From Kumtagia sp044326205 (GTDB lineage Bacteria > Pseudomonadota > Alphaproteobacteria > Rhizobiales > Rhizobiaceae): 64,000 bases of DNA. The notes under the pieces were generated by a model, which was not told the origin of the DNA, ran no database searches, and saw nothing but the letters and a program-made list of their open reading frames with translations. The translations under genes and the position numbers were made by a program. Each line of letters begins with the position of its first letter. Position 1 is the stretch's first letter. The stretch covers positions 1 to 64,000 of the forward strand of contig NZ_JBIRCY010000018.1 in NCBI RefSeq assembly GCF_044326205.1, read 5' to 3'. Of this stretch, positions 1 to 11,082 are shown piece after piece.

Positions 1-337
1 GACAGTCACCAATGTCTCCAGCCAATCGCCAACGTTTGAGACTAGCGCAAACAGCCCATGACTGTCGTCATTCCCGACCTCGTGAGCGAGCGAAGCGAGC
101 GGAGAGTGTCGGGAATCCATGCCTCCGCGACCGTGATATCAGAGTCCCAACAGGATTTATCGTCAACCAGAGCCGATTCGATACCAATGTCGAGATGCGT
201 GAACCCGATAGCTCCCCCTTGTGGGGCTCCGAGGGACGGGCGAGCCACCTGTCTCGCCCCGGCAGGGTTAGGGGTAGCCTCATAGCAATCGCCCTGCCCT
301 TGCGGGACATGCCCTGCATCAATACCGGAGTTTTTGG
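1..337. other. Gene-free leader region with short hairpins
   Basis: I see no convincing gene here. Overlapping frames are open by chance in all phases but none has a family resemblance or a clear ribosome binding site. The stretch holds two inverted repeats: 70-78 with 108-116, and a 7-bp pair GGGCGAG (238-244) with CTCGCCC (253-259). The last 20 bases carry a GGAG about seven bases before the ATG at 338, which serves the RidA-like gene. A promoter for that gene is presumably here but is not clear enough to place. Confidence 0.5.
70..116. repeat. REP-like palindromic element
   Basis: ATTCCCGAC at 70-78 pairs perfectly with GTCGGGAAT at 108-116. The 29-base interior is itself rich in GAGCG/GCGAGC pairs that can extend or compete with the outer stem. 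Short imperfect palindromes of this style are scattered between genes in rhizobial genomes. Only one copy is visible in this window, so calling it a dispersed repeat is inference. Confidence 0.45.
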
Positions 338-748
338 ATGAAAAAAGAAATCGTCGAAGTGCCGGTGCTGTCGCCGCTGATGCGCGAGCTGGGCATTCCC
401 TGTTCGTCGGTGACCAAGGCCAACGGTTTTGTCTTCGTCGCCGCCACCCCGCCGATCGACATGGCGACGGGAAAAATCGTGCGCGGCGACATCGAGACCC
501 AGACCGAGGCGTCGCTGAACGCGGTAAAACTCTGCCTGGAGGCGGCGGATACGAGTTTCGACAATGTGGTGATGGTGCGCATCTACGCTGCCAATGCCGG
601 CTTCTACAACGCCATCAACCGGGTCTACCAAAAACATTTTCCCGACAATTTTCCGTCGCGGAGTTTTGTGCCGGTGTCGGGGTGGTTCATGGAGTTTGAT
701 ATTGAGATTGAGGTGCAGGCGGTAGACACCTATGCAATATCAAGTTAA
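338..748 (+). CDS. RidA family protein (YjgF/YER057c/UK114)
   Basis: The 136-aa product has the length and pattern of the RidA family, small trimeric proteins of the cytosol that hydrolyse reactive enamine/imine intermediates from PLP enzymes. Visible family features are the early VFVAATPP strand, a segment with IETQTEASLNAVKLCLE, and the C-terminal PSRSFVPV stretch, where active RidA proteins carry an Arg that binds substrate carboxylate; an Arg is present there. The ATG at 338 has a GGAG about seven bases upstream. It could be a divergent subgroup with another substrate. It stands alone, followed by the AT-rich HEPN gene. Confidence 0.85.
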   Translation: MKKEIVEVPVLSPLMRELGIPCSSVTKANGFVFVAATPPIDMATGKIVRGDIETQTEASLNAVKLCLEAADTSFDNVVMVRIYAANAGFYNAINRVYQKHFPDNFPSRSFVPVSGWFMEFDIEIEVQAVDTYAISS

Positions 749-762
749 TAAGTCAGAGTGCC

Positions 763-909
763 ATGATCCCACCTATAGCTTGGGGAACGGAACCAATGGA
801 AAAGGGCAATAGTTTCTTTGTTTGCTTCTTTAAAGACAAACAAGGTAATAATATCGCACATTCAGCATCACCTTCTAACGATTTTCCCGACACCCCAAAA
901 AAGAAATAA
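763..909 (+). CDS. 5' reading frame of HEPN gene (N-terminal part, other frame)
   Basis: This 48-codon frame begins at ATG 763 (a second ATG at 796 has GGGGAACGG just upstream and may be the true start) and stops at TAA 907-909. Its composition is AT-rich like the gene after it and unlike the GC-rich neighbours. The frame with the main HEPN gene is also open without a stop from 900 to its ATG at 969, and reads plausibly there. The two frames meet exactly at an A AAA AAG run (897-903), so a -1 shift would yield one protein of about 500 aa. A simple one-base loss from an A7 tract (mutation or sequencing error) is the main alternative. Confidence 0.5.
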   Translation: MIPPIAWGTEPMEKGNSFFVCFFKDKQGNNIAHSASPSNDFPDTPKKK

Positions 910-931
910 CCATAGGACCAAAGCCTGATGG
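897..931 (+). promoter_or_regulatory. Candidate -1 frameshift signal: slippery heptamer plus hairpin
   Basis: The heptamer A AAA AAG lies at 897-903 in the correct phase (X XXY YYZ) of the upstream frame and is the same heptamer used in E. coli dnaX. Six bases later, after the zero-frame stop at 907-909, a stem begins: CCATAGG (910-916) pairs with CCTGATGG (924-931) with one bulged G, enclosing a 7-base loop. Heptamer, spacing and stem fit the known architecture of bacterial -1 sites. The stem is short and no Shine-Dalgarno-like stimulator is evident upstream, so this is a candidate only. Confidence 0.4.
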
Positions 932-968
932 TGATTTTTCCGAGCTGTTCGACGATTTTTGTCGATCA

Positions 969-2291
969 ATGCTTGGCTACATGGATATGCTTCCGATTGT
1001 TGCTCTGTTTAGCTCACTAATCACTAAAGGAATTCAACAGTCAGAGATCGTAAAATTTTGCGAAAGGTGCTCGAAAGCCAATACGAAAGAAGAAATCCGG
1101 CATATTTACGAAATAGATATGGCGAACTATCCAACGTTTAGATCGATAGCAGAACGAGGAAAAACAAGTCACTTAGTATCCAAGCAGATTCCAAAAATGC
1201 TGCTAATCGGAGTGGTTAGCAGCTTAGACTATCACATCGCGCAAATTATGAAAAGAATATTGCGCAAAAATCCAAAGATGATCTCAGACAGCGATAGACA
1301 GATCGCCGTAAAGGATATTTTTCGAGCAGGCAGCCTGGAAGAATTCCAGGACTTCTTGATCGATCGTGAAATCGATATTATTACGCGCGATTCGTTTGAG
1401 GAGCAAGTTTTGTGGTTCGAGAAAAGATTAAACCTCTCTAGAGCCATAAAGGACGACTATAAAAAATGGAATAGTTTAATTGAGATAATCGAGCGTCGCA
1501 ACCTTTTTGCACACGCCGATGGTATTGTAAACACCACATACTTAAAAAAGATATTCCAAGATGCTGAAGGAAAAATCGAAAGAGGTGAGGCGTTATTTGC
1601 CTCCGATAAGTATTTCCGTGCATCTCTAGATAACATTTGCGAATTCGGCGTAAAGATTTTGCAGGTAGTTTGGAGAAAAATGCACTCCGATCAGGCAGAC
1701 ATTGCCGATACGAAACTGGGAGATTTTGGATACAAACTTATTGAACGAGGTGAATACAAGCTGGCCGCTAACATTCTCGATTTTGCCGTGAATGGCATTA
1801 AGGGAAAAAAGAATGAAGAAAGACGCAGAATGGATATGGTAAACCTGTCCAATGCGTACAAACTATCCGGTCAAATTAAGGAATCAGAAGAGACGTTACT
1901 TATGGACGATTGGTCTATCGTCAGCGACAGATTCGCAATAAGTGTGTCTGCTATCAGACAAGATATACCTTCAGTAATAAAATACATGCGCAGATTGGCC
2001 CAGAGTGGTGAATGGGATGGCGAAGAGCTTGAGGAGTGGGCAGTATTCTTTCATGTCCGCGAAGATCCAGTGTTTCTAGAGGAATTCAGCAAAATATATC
2101 ATAAAAATTTCGCTCCAGCTCCAAAAGCGCGCCACAAGATATTGTCGGGCATTAGGATCGAAGAGGAACCGGAGGAGCAATCCGTCGACATCGCCGCAAA
2201 TTCTCAGCCCTCGAAAGAGCTAATTGACCTTACTCCGCAGAAGAAGGGGAGGAAGCGCTCGACCATCCGAAAAGACGTCCTCACCAATTAA
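969..2291 (+). CDS. HEPN-domain protein with helical-repeat C-terminus (main frame)
   Basis: The 440-aa frame is AT-rich and lysine-rich, in sharp contrast to the flanking genes, which suggests horizontal acquisition. Residues 177-182 read RNLFAH inside IIERRNLFAHADG, the R-x4-H signature of HEPN ribonucleases found in toxin, Abi and CRISPR-linked proteins. Residues from about 235 to 320 look like paired helices of a TPR-like repeat, and the tail is charged. No antitoxin-like small gene is adjacent. The ATG at 969 lacks a good ribosome binding site, and the frame stays open upstream to 900, supporting an N-terminal extension encoded at 763-909. RNase activity is inferred from the motif alone; the family is not one I can name. 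Confidence 0.65.
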   Translation: MLGYMDMLPIVALFSSLITKGIQQSEIVKFCERCSKANTKEEIRHIYEIDMANYPTFRSIAERGKTSHLVSKQIPKMLLIGVVSSLDYHIAQIMKRILRKNPKMISDSDRQIAVKDIFRAGSLEEFQDFLIDREIDIITRDSFEEQVLWFEKRLNLSRAIKDDYKKWNSLIEIIERRNLFAHADGIVNTTYLKKIFQDAEGKIERGEALFASDKYFRASLDNICEFGVKILQVVWRKMHSDQADIADTKLGDFGYKLIERGEYKLAANILDFAVNGIKGKKNEERRRMDMVNLSNAYKLSGQIKESEETLLMDDWSIVSDRFAISVSAIRQDIPSVIKYMRRLAQSGEWDGEELEEWAVFFHVREDPVFLEEFSKIYHKNFAPAPKARHKILSGIRIEEEPEEQSVDIAANSQPSKELIDLTPQKKGRKRSTIRKDVLTN

Positions 2292-2323
2292 TTTAACGAC
2301 AGGTCTGGCGTTGTTGGAATGTC

Positions 2324-2758
2324 TCACTCCCACACCACCTCCGCCGCAAACTCGGGATCGGCCTTCGCCTCGGCGGCCTTGTCGCAGGCGGCACTCACGT
2401 CGTCGGCCATGGCCGCCAGCTCGCCGCCGACCAAAATGCCGTAGATCACCAGCAGGTGCTGGTCGTGATAGCTTTTCTGCGCGTCGGTCATTTTTGCGGC
2501 GTCGACCGGCGCGAGTTTCTCGAACGCCTTGCCGACCTTCGCGCCGTCGAGCGTAAAGCCGTCGCAGGCGGCGGCGATGGCCGCCTGGTAGGCGACGAGT
2601 TGCAGCGTGGTGATCTGCTCGGGCGTCAGCGCGTTTTCCAGAAGGTCGACGGCGTGCATGCGCACGAAGCTGGAATCGGGCTCGTCGTCGGCCAGCGCGG
2701 GCTGGGCGGCGATGAGCGCGGCGGCAAGGCCGAAGGCCGGAACAAGCGAAAATCTCAT
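2324..2758 (-). CDS. Hypothetical secreted protein
   Basis: A 144-aa product starting at the ATG of 2758 has a clean Sec signal peptide (MRFSLVPAFGLAAALIAA, cleavage near ALADDEP). The mature part is helical and contains two cysteines that could form a disulphide. The open frame extends further upstream, but only this start gives a signal peptide, and a GAGAGGG lies just before it. The protein is probably periplasmic. It lies 25 bases downstream of another small exported protein on the same strand, so the two may be cotranscribed. I do not recognise the family. Confidence 0.7.
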   Translation of the reverse strand: MRFSLVPAFGLAAALIAAQPALADDEPDSSFVRMHAVDLLENALTPEQITTLQLVAYQAAIAAACDGFTLDGAKVGKAFEKLAPVDAAKMTDAQKSYHDQHLLVIYGILVGGELAAMADDVSAACDKAAEAKADPEFAAEVVWE

Positions 2759-2783
2759 TTTGAAAAACCCTCTCTCGGCTCGG

Positions 2784-3095
2784 TCAGAATACGCGGTTGG
2801 TCCATTTCGGCGCGAAGGAGCCGTCATTGGCGTAGCAGGCGAGCTGGCGGGGATAGCAGATGATGCCGCGCGCCGGGCTGAACGGCGCAGCCGACCGATA
2901 GACCGGCGGCGGCGGAATGTACTGGTCCTGATAATAATGGTCGTGCGAGGCGGCGGACGCCGCGATGCCGCCGATCGCCAGCCCGGTGATGAGGGCCGCC
3001 GTGTCGCCGGAGTTCCAATGCCGGGCAAGCCCCGGCGCCGTCATGGAAAGGGCGAGCGCGCCCGCCAGTGCCAGTTTGAGCAAAGTCCCGCGCAT
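2784..3095 (-). CDS. Hypothetical small exported protein
   Basis: The 103-aa product begins at ATG 3095, after CTCCGGGGG, with the signal peptide MRGTLLKLALAGALALSM ending near GLARHW. It then has a short hydrophobic glycine/alanine segment (about residues 35-50) followed by a His/Tyr/Pro-rich stretch and a C-terminal part with two cysteines (GIICYPRQLACYAND). Small secreted proteins with a glycine-rich hydrophobic patch are common in rhizobia and often annotated only as hypothetical. A longer frame to 3275 exists but would place the signal peptide internally. Confidence 0.65.
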   Translation of the reverse strand: MRGTLLKLALAGALALSMTAPGLARHWNSGDTAALITGLAIGGIAASAASHDHYYQDQYIPPPPVYRSAAPFSPARGIICYPRQLACYANDGSFAPKWTNRVF

Positions 3096-3224
3096 CGACG
3101 CCCCCGGAGGTTGTAAAAGATTCGTCGCCACACTAGGCCGAGGAACGGGAGAGCCGCAAGCCGAGAATGGGACGGAATTTTCGATTCGATTGAGCGAGAC
3201 GGGGTGGGGTCGCTTCAGGATGGA

Positions 3225-3290
3225 GCACTTCGTCGGCACCCCCACCCGGTCGCTTCGCGACCGACCTCCCCTCAAGGGGGAGGTGGACGG
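3225..3290. repeat. Interspersed double-hairpin repeat downstream of carB
   Basis: Two adjacent perfect hairpins are visible: GGTCGC (3248-3253) with GCGACC (3257-3262), and ACCTCCCC (3264-3271) with GGGGAGGT (3277-3284). This CCCACCC/GGTCGC/CCTCCCC arrangement is the pattern of a very common intergenic repeat in Mesorhizobium-type genomes. It sits just past the carB stop codon and may act as the carB terminator or mRNA 3' stabiliser. The family assignment is from memory of such sequences. Confidence 0.5.
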
Positions 3291-3297
3291 CAGTGCA

Positions 3298-6777
<3,480 letters not shown>

Positions 6778-6977
6778 GTGTTCTCGGGTCCGTCGGCTGC
6801 GTGCGCGGAAAACCCGGCAGGCGGTTCCGGCCGGGCGGCAGCGCTTATTAATGTCAGGCTAGGCGGGCCTTATAGGGGAGAGTTTTCGGCGATGTAACCC
6901 CGAAAATGCGCGTCCGGCAGCGGCCTTGCCGCGCGCCGTCACCTTTGCGATGATTGCCATGGGAGGACGAAGCGCCG

Positions 6978-7592
6978 ATGCGGCGTGCGACACTTTTTGC
7001 GATCGCTCTCGCCGCCGGCATGCCGGCGGACAAGCCGGCGGTCGCGTGGCTGCTCTACCCAGACCGAGACGATCCGCAACGATGGATCGTTGAGATCGAA
7101 AAGCCTTATGGCGACGTCGTTTCGCTCCGCTTCCTGCCGGTTGCGTTGAATGCCCCCAGCCCGTCGGCGAGCGGACAGCCACCCCTCCTCTTTCGCTGGC
7201 GCTACGGCCGCGAGGCAGAAGGCAGCGCCTTCCTGCTTCCCGACAAGGAAGGACACGGTGGCCTTGAATTCGAATTCTTGGCCCGCGAGCCTATCGACGG
7301 CCAAAGGCTCGGAGCGGCCGCCGTACTGGTCGCGATTGATGGCGCTCCGCTGCATGTACTTTTCGCGCTGACAGATCCTATGAATGGCAGCTTTGAAAAC
7401 GGCGCGCAGCGGCAAAACATCCGCCTTTCGCTCGACCGTCCGCCGGAGTGGTGGCGAAACGTCGAAGCAATCGCCTTCTTCACCATGCGCTATTACCCGC
7501 AGCAAGAACTGGATGACGAGGAGGCGTGGGCGGCGATGCGCCGGGCGGTCGGGAATTTTACGCAAGGGCGCGGGACGGAGCAGCGGGAATAG
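6978..7592 (+). CDS. Hypothetical protein
   Basis: A 204-aa product starting at ATG 6978, with GGGAGG twelve bases upstream. A TTG at 6954 in the same frame would add eight residues. The N-terminus is weakly hydrophobic (ATLFAIALAAG) and may be an uncleaved or poor signal peptide. The rest is rich in beta-type segments and aromatic residues, with no motif I recognise. It is divergent from carB and convergent with the SH3-domain gene. Codon use and GC match the neighbours, so it is probably real. Confidence 0.55.
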   Translation: MRRATLFAIALAAGMPADKPAVAWLLYPDRDDPQRWIVEIEKPYGDVVSLRFLPVALNAPSPSASGQPPLLFRWRYGREAEGSAFLLPDKEGHGGLEFEFLAREPIDGQRLGAAAVLVAIDGAPLHVLFALTDPMNGSFENGAQRQNIRLSLDRPPEWWRNVEAIAFFTMRYYPQQELDDEEAWAAMRRAVGNFTQGRGTEQRE

Positions 7593-7613
7593 CCTGGCAA
7601 TCGTCAGGGCCGG

Positions 7614-8357
7614 CTACCCCCCGAACGGCAGCGCGTCCGGTATTTCGAACCGTTCGGCCTTGCCGATGCGAATCATATTGAGGTCGGCCTCGCGGGTGTA
7701 GGTGAGCGGGTCGGGTGAGTCGGAATTGTCGGCGCGGCCATTGGTGAACAGGATGACCCGCTCGCCCCCGTCGGGCCACGTTACCGTCACCGTCGCTTCT
7801 CCGTCCTCCCTGCGCTTCACGCCGGCCGAGCAATGGGTCATCGGCTGGCCATAGTAGCGGGCGCATGGGATGTCGCCGATCGCGTCGAAACCCTCGGGCG
7901 GAGTGGCGGCGGCCTGCGCACCCGCATCGGCGGGTGTGCTGCCGTCGGGAGGTGCGCCCGCGGCGGCAGGCGGCTCGGGCATGCCCTCGACCGCCGTCGC
8001 AAACAGGTAGCGGGCGGCAACCCAGCCCCGCACCTTGGCGTCCTCAAGCGATTCGACGTCGCACCAGTTGGCGCCGTTGTTTTCCTTGCAGCCGTGGTTA
8101 CGCAGTGCCGTGCCATTGGGCAGGCGGCCGACCAGCTTGCCGCCAGCCGAGGGCGTGGCGCGGACGTTGAGCAGGTCGTTGAAGGCGATGCCCTCCACCA
8201 CGAAGAATTCGGCATTTGCATCGAAGGGAGGCGGCGGTGCGGGTGCGGTCTCGGCCGCAGGATCGGCCTCAGCAGGAGTTTCGGTCTGGGCAACCGAAGC
8301 ACCGGTTGACAGCAAGAGCACAAGACCGGCGAGGGCCGAGAGAAATCCGGAGCGCAT
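7614..8357 (-). CDS. Secreted protein with bacterial SH3 domain
   Basis: From the ATG at 8357 the 247-aa product has a signal peptide (MRSGFLSALAGLVLLLST ... ASVAQ), a Pro/Ala-rich linker, and an SH3_3-like domain at about residues 45-120 (FNDLLNVRATPSAGGKLVG and GCKENNGANWCDVE, with two cysteines). The C-terminal half (IPCARYYGQPMTHCSAGVK) is a conserved-looking domain with two more cysteines. Bacterial SH3 domains usually bind peptidoglycan or other envelope ligands, so a periplasmic role is likely. Upstream in-frame codons would bury the signal peptide, which favours this start. Confidence 0.8.
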   Translation of the reverse strand: MRSGFLSALAGLVLLLSTGASVAQTETPAEADPAAETAPAPPPPFDANAEFFVVEGIAFNDLLNVRATPSAGGKLVGRLPNGTALRNHGCKENNGANWCDVESLEDAKVRGWVAARYLFATAVEGMPEPPAAAGAPPDGSTPADAGAQAAATPPEGFDAIGDIPCARYYGQPMTHCSAGVKRREDGEATVTVTWPDGGERVILFTNGRADNSDSPDPLTYTREADLNMIRIGKAERFEIPDALPFGG

Positions 8358-8493
8358 GGCAGTCCCGTTGCGAAGCGGCGACAGGTTTGGCCATGGCACC
8401 AATTTAAGTCAACTCTTCGGCAACGCGCCGTGAATGGCTGGCAGCGCGCCCGATTACAAAGACGGTTGCCCCGCAAGCGGCGATGCCGGCATA

Positions 8494-9111
8494 TCAGGCT
8501 GCCTCGCGCTCTGCGGTTGCGGCGTCCGATTGGCTGACCCTGGTGATCCTGTAGACGGCAGCCGGCGGAATGTTGCGCAGCGCCCGGCCGATGCGGACGG
8601 CCTTCAATCCCAATCCATCAAGGAGAGCGGTCGGGACGGGGCAGCGCGGCCCGTAGGTGAATTGATAGAAGACGCCGTCCGGTCTCAGTGCGGCGAAAGC
8701 GCCGGCGACGATCGCTCCGACCTTGTCCTGCGGCATGGAAAGCAGCGGCAGGCCGCTGACCACCGCGCCGACCGAACCCGCTTCGAAAAGCCCGGCCTCG
8801 ACGATCCGCGCTGCGTCGATTGACACCACCCGCGCCTGCGGGAAACGCTCTGCCAGCAGGCGGGCGAACTCCGGCCCGAATTCGATCAGGGTGAGATGGC
8901 TCTCCGGCACGCCCCTTGCCAAAAGGGCACGGGTGAACACGCCGGTGCCCGGGCCGAGTTCCAGCACCGGCCCGACATCCGGCATGATCTCGCGCGTTAT
9001 CAGTCGCGCCAGCACCGGCCCCGAAGGGGCGACAGCGGCAACGCGCATCGGCGCCGAAACCCAGGAACGGAAGAAGCGGACAAAGTCGGATTGAACGCAA
9101 TTGCCGGTCAT
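8494..9111 (-). CDS. PmtA-like class I SAM methyltransferase (phospholipid N-methyltransferase family)
   Basis: The 205-aa product has SAM motif I as LELGPGTGVFTRALL and resembles the Sinorhizobium-type PmtA family, which methylates phosphatidylethanolamine towards phosphatidylcholine at the membrane. Supporting features are its size (about 200 aa), the N-terminal FVRFFRSWVSAPMRVAAV segment typical of these enzymes, and VSGLPLLSMP in the catalytic-domain region. The ATG at 9111 is chosen because the upstream part of the open frame (to 9222) has no family look. rRNA dimethyltransferases share the fold, so the substrate is inferred. Confidence 0.75.
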   Translation of the reverse strand: MTGNCVQSDFVRFFRSWVSAPMRVAAVAPSGPVLARLITREIMPDVGPVLELGPGTGVFTRALLARGVPESHLTLIEFGPEFARLLAERFPQARVVSIDAARIVEAGLFEAGSVGAVVSGLPLLSMPQDKVGAIVAGAFAALRPDGVFYQFTYGPRCPVPTALLDGLGLKAVRIGRALRNIPPAAVYRITRVSQSDAATAEREAA

Positions 9112-9280
9112 GAAATCCCTCAAATCGAAGCCCCCCGGCTTGACGCTGCGGAACGAGCCTCGAATCCGTGGCCGGATTAGGGCGAAAAAACACGCCCCGA
9201 CGAAGAAATCGGAGCGTGACATTAATGCCGGTTCGGGATTTCGGCTTTGTGACAGCCGGGGGGGTGCGAGGGTCGGTGGC

Positions 9281-10294
9281 TCAGCCGTCGGCGAGTTTCA
9301 CCAGCATCTTGCCGGTATTGTCCCCCGAGAACAGGCCGATGAACGCTTTTGGCGCATTCTCCAGTCCCTCGACCACCGTGTCGCGCGACTTGATTCGACC
9401 CTCGCCAAGCCAGCCGAGCATTTCGCGCGTAAATTCCGGCGTAAGGTCGGGATGGTCGAGGATGATGTAGCCTTGCATCCTGATGCGCTTGACGATCAGC
9501 GCCGCCATGTTGCGCGGGCCGGGCGGCGGGACCTCGTCGTTGTACTGCGCGATCATTCCGCAGATGGCGAAGCGGGCGAACTTGTTGGCGACGGCCAGCG
9601 CGGCGTCGAGATGGTCGCCACCGACATTGTCGAAATAGACGTCGATGCCTTCGGGCGCAGCCTTGGCGAGCGCCTTGGTGAGGTCGCCGGCGGTGCGATA
9701 GTTGACGACGGCGTCTGCGCCGAGTTCGTCGCGCACCCAGCGCGCCTTTTCCTCCGTGCCGACCGAGCCGATGACGCGGGCGCCCTTGATCTTGGCGATC
9801 TGCACTGCCATCGAGCCGACGGCGCCGGCTGCTGCAGAAACGAACACCGTCTCGCCTTCCTTCGGCCCCGCGATGTGCAGCAGCCCGGCATGAGCGGTCT
9901 GCCCGGGCACGCCGAGCGGACCGAGCCAGGCCTGAGGCGCCGCGGCGGCGGGGTCGATCCTCGTCGCCGTCGCGGCGTCGATCACTGCCCAGTCGCGCCA
10001 GCCGGAAAAATGGGTGACGACATCGCCCGGTTTGAAATCCGGCGCGGCGGATTTCTCGACCACGCCGACGGCCGCACCTTCGAGCGGCTGGCCCACCTGA
10101 AACGGCGCGATGTAGCTCGGGCGGTCGACCATGCGGCCGCGCATATACGGGTCGACCGACATCCACAGCGTGCGCACCAGGAGCTGGCCATTGGCCGGAG
10201 CCGGCAGACTGCGCTCGACCAGCTCGAAATTATCCGGTCCGGGAAGGCCGGCCGGGCGGCTCTTCAGATGGATTTCACGGGCTGCAATGGTCAC
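9281..10294 (-). CDS. NADP-dependent oxidoreductase (MDR family, CurA/YncB-like)
   Basis: The 337-aa product belongs to the zinc-free medium-chain reductases that reduce alpha,beta-unsaturated carbonyls with NADPH. Family hallmarks are the N-terminal VDPYMRGRM segment, the absence of zinc-binding cysteines, and the nucleotide-binding VFVSAAAGAVGSMAVQIAK. It is divergent from a TetR regulator, with a perfect inverted repeat between them, so it is probably repressed by that regulator and induced by a reactive small molecule. The exact substrate cannot be read from the sequence. Confidence 0.9.
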   Translation of the reverse strand: MTIAAREIHLKSRPAGLPGPDNFELVERSLPAPANGQLLVRTLWMSVDPYMRGRMVDRPSYIAPFQVGQPLEGAAVGVVEKSAAPDFKPGDVVTHFSGWRDWAVIDAATATRIDPAAAAPQAWLGPLGVPGQTAHAGLLHIAGPKEGETVFVSAAAGAVGSMAVQIAKIKGARVIGSVGTEEKARWVRDELGADAVVNYRTAGDLTKALAKAAPEGIDVYFDNVGGDHLDAALAVANKFARFAICGMIAQYNDEVPPPGPRNMAALIVKRIRMQGYIILDHPDLTPEFTREMLGWLGEGRIKSRDTVVEGLENAPKAFIGLFSGDNTGKMLVKLADG

Positions 10295-10324
10295 GGAAAT
10301 CTCCTATATAGGAACTTAAGAACA

Positions 10325-10347
10325 GTAACTTACGATAAGTAAGTTAC
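10325..10347. promoter_or_regulatory. Operator: perfect inverted repeat between reductase and TetR genes
   Basis: GTAACTTAC (10325-10333) and GTAAGTTAC (10339-10347) are exact reverse complements around a 5-base spacer. The site lies about 30 bases from the reductase start and 73 from the tetR start, as expected for a TetR dimer controlling both promoters. Its AT-rich make-up stands out from the surrounding GC-rich DNA. Confidence 0.8.
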
Positions 10348-10419
10348 CATTGGTAATAGGCAGCGCGGCGGGTGAAGTCAAGCTGAACGCCGCAAGACGG
10401 GTAGGCCACGCAGGCTGGG

Positions 10420-11019
10420 ATGACTGGAACAGCGACAAAAAAACTGCCGAAGGCGGAACGGCGCGAGCAGTTGCTCGAGACCGCGCAGGCGATCATGGGC
10501 GAGCAAGGCACGGATGCGCTGACGCTCGGCTATCTTGCCGAGCGCGCCGGCGTCAGCAAGCCGATCGCCTACGAGCATTTCGGCACGCGCGCCGGCCTGC
10601 TGATCGCGATTTGCAGCGCCTATGACGTCAGACAGATGCAGGCGCAACGCGAGGCGCTGGCAGCGGGCGGCGAGACGCTGGAGGATGTCGCCTCGATCTT
10701 CGCGTCATCCTATGTGAGCTGCGTGCTCGACATGGGACCGGCGATGGGCGCCGCCTTCGCCGCGCTGTCGGCCACGGAAGAGACGGCCGATTTCCGGCAG
10801 TCGCTCAGGCGCGGTTATGTCGAGCGCTACCGGGAAGGTTTTGGGCGCTTCGTGGAGTTGCCGCGGAACGATACGGCCGTGTTGCTGGGCTGCCTCGGCG
10901 CCGTCGAGGCGCTGGCGCAGGACGCCGCGGCTGGCCGGGTCGCCCGCGACGAGGCGGTGGAGGCGCTTGCGGGCATGTTCGCGGCGACGTTGAAGCGCTA
11001 TCCGGCCAAGCCACGCTGA
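10420..11019 (+). CDS. TetR/AcrR family transcriptional regulator
   Basis: A 199-aa protein with an N-terminal TetR helix-turn-helix at about residues 18-60 (GYLAERAGVSKPIAYEHFG) and a divergent C-terminal ligand domain. The recognition-helix tail has AYEHF where most TetRs have YYHF. It sits divergently from the CurA-like reductase, 125 bases apart, over the palindrome at 10325-10347, so it likely represses both itself and the reductase. The start at 10420 lacks a strong ribosome binding site, but the next ATG would cut into the DNA-binding domain. Confidence 0.9.
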   Translation: MTGTATKKLPKAERREQLLETAQAIMGEQGTDALTLGYLAERAGVSKPIAYEHFGTRAGLLIAICSAYDVRQMQAQREALAAGGETLEDVASIFASSYVSCVLDMGPAMGAAFAALSATEETADFRQSLRRGYVERYREGFGRFVELPRNDTAVLLGCLGAVEALAQDAAAGRVARDEAVEALAGMFAATLKRYPAKPR

Positions 11020-11082
11020 TACCGGGCCACGATGCCGGAAGCGCAGATGAGCCCGCGCAATGAAGATGGCCCCGTGGCCGGA

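Noticed and set aside
12..341. Overlapping frames in the first 340 bases on both strands
   Set aside because: No ribosome binding site, family resemblance or consistent codon bias; the region holds hairpins instead.
2324..3028. A single 234-codon frame covering the first small exported protein and part of the next
   Set aside because: The upstream part is the antisense-like shadow of the 2784-3095 gene; the signal peptide at 2758 marks the true start.
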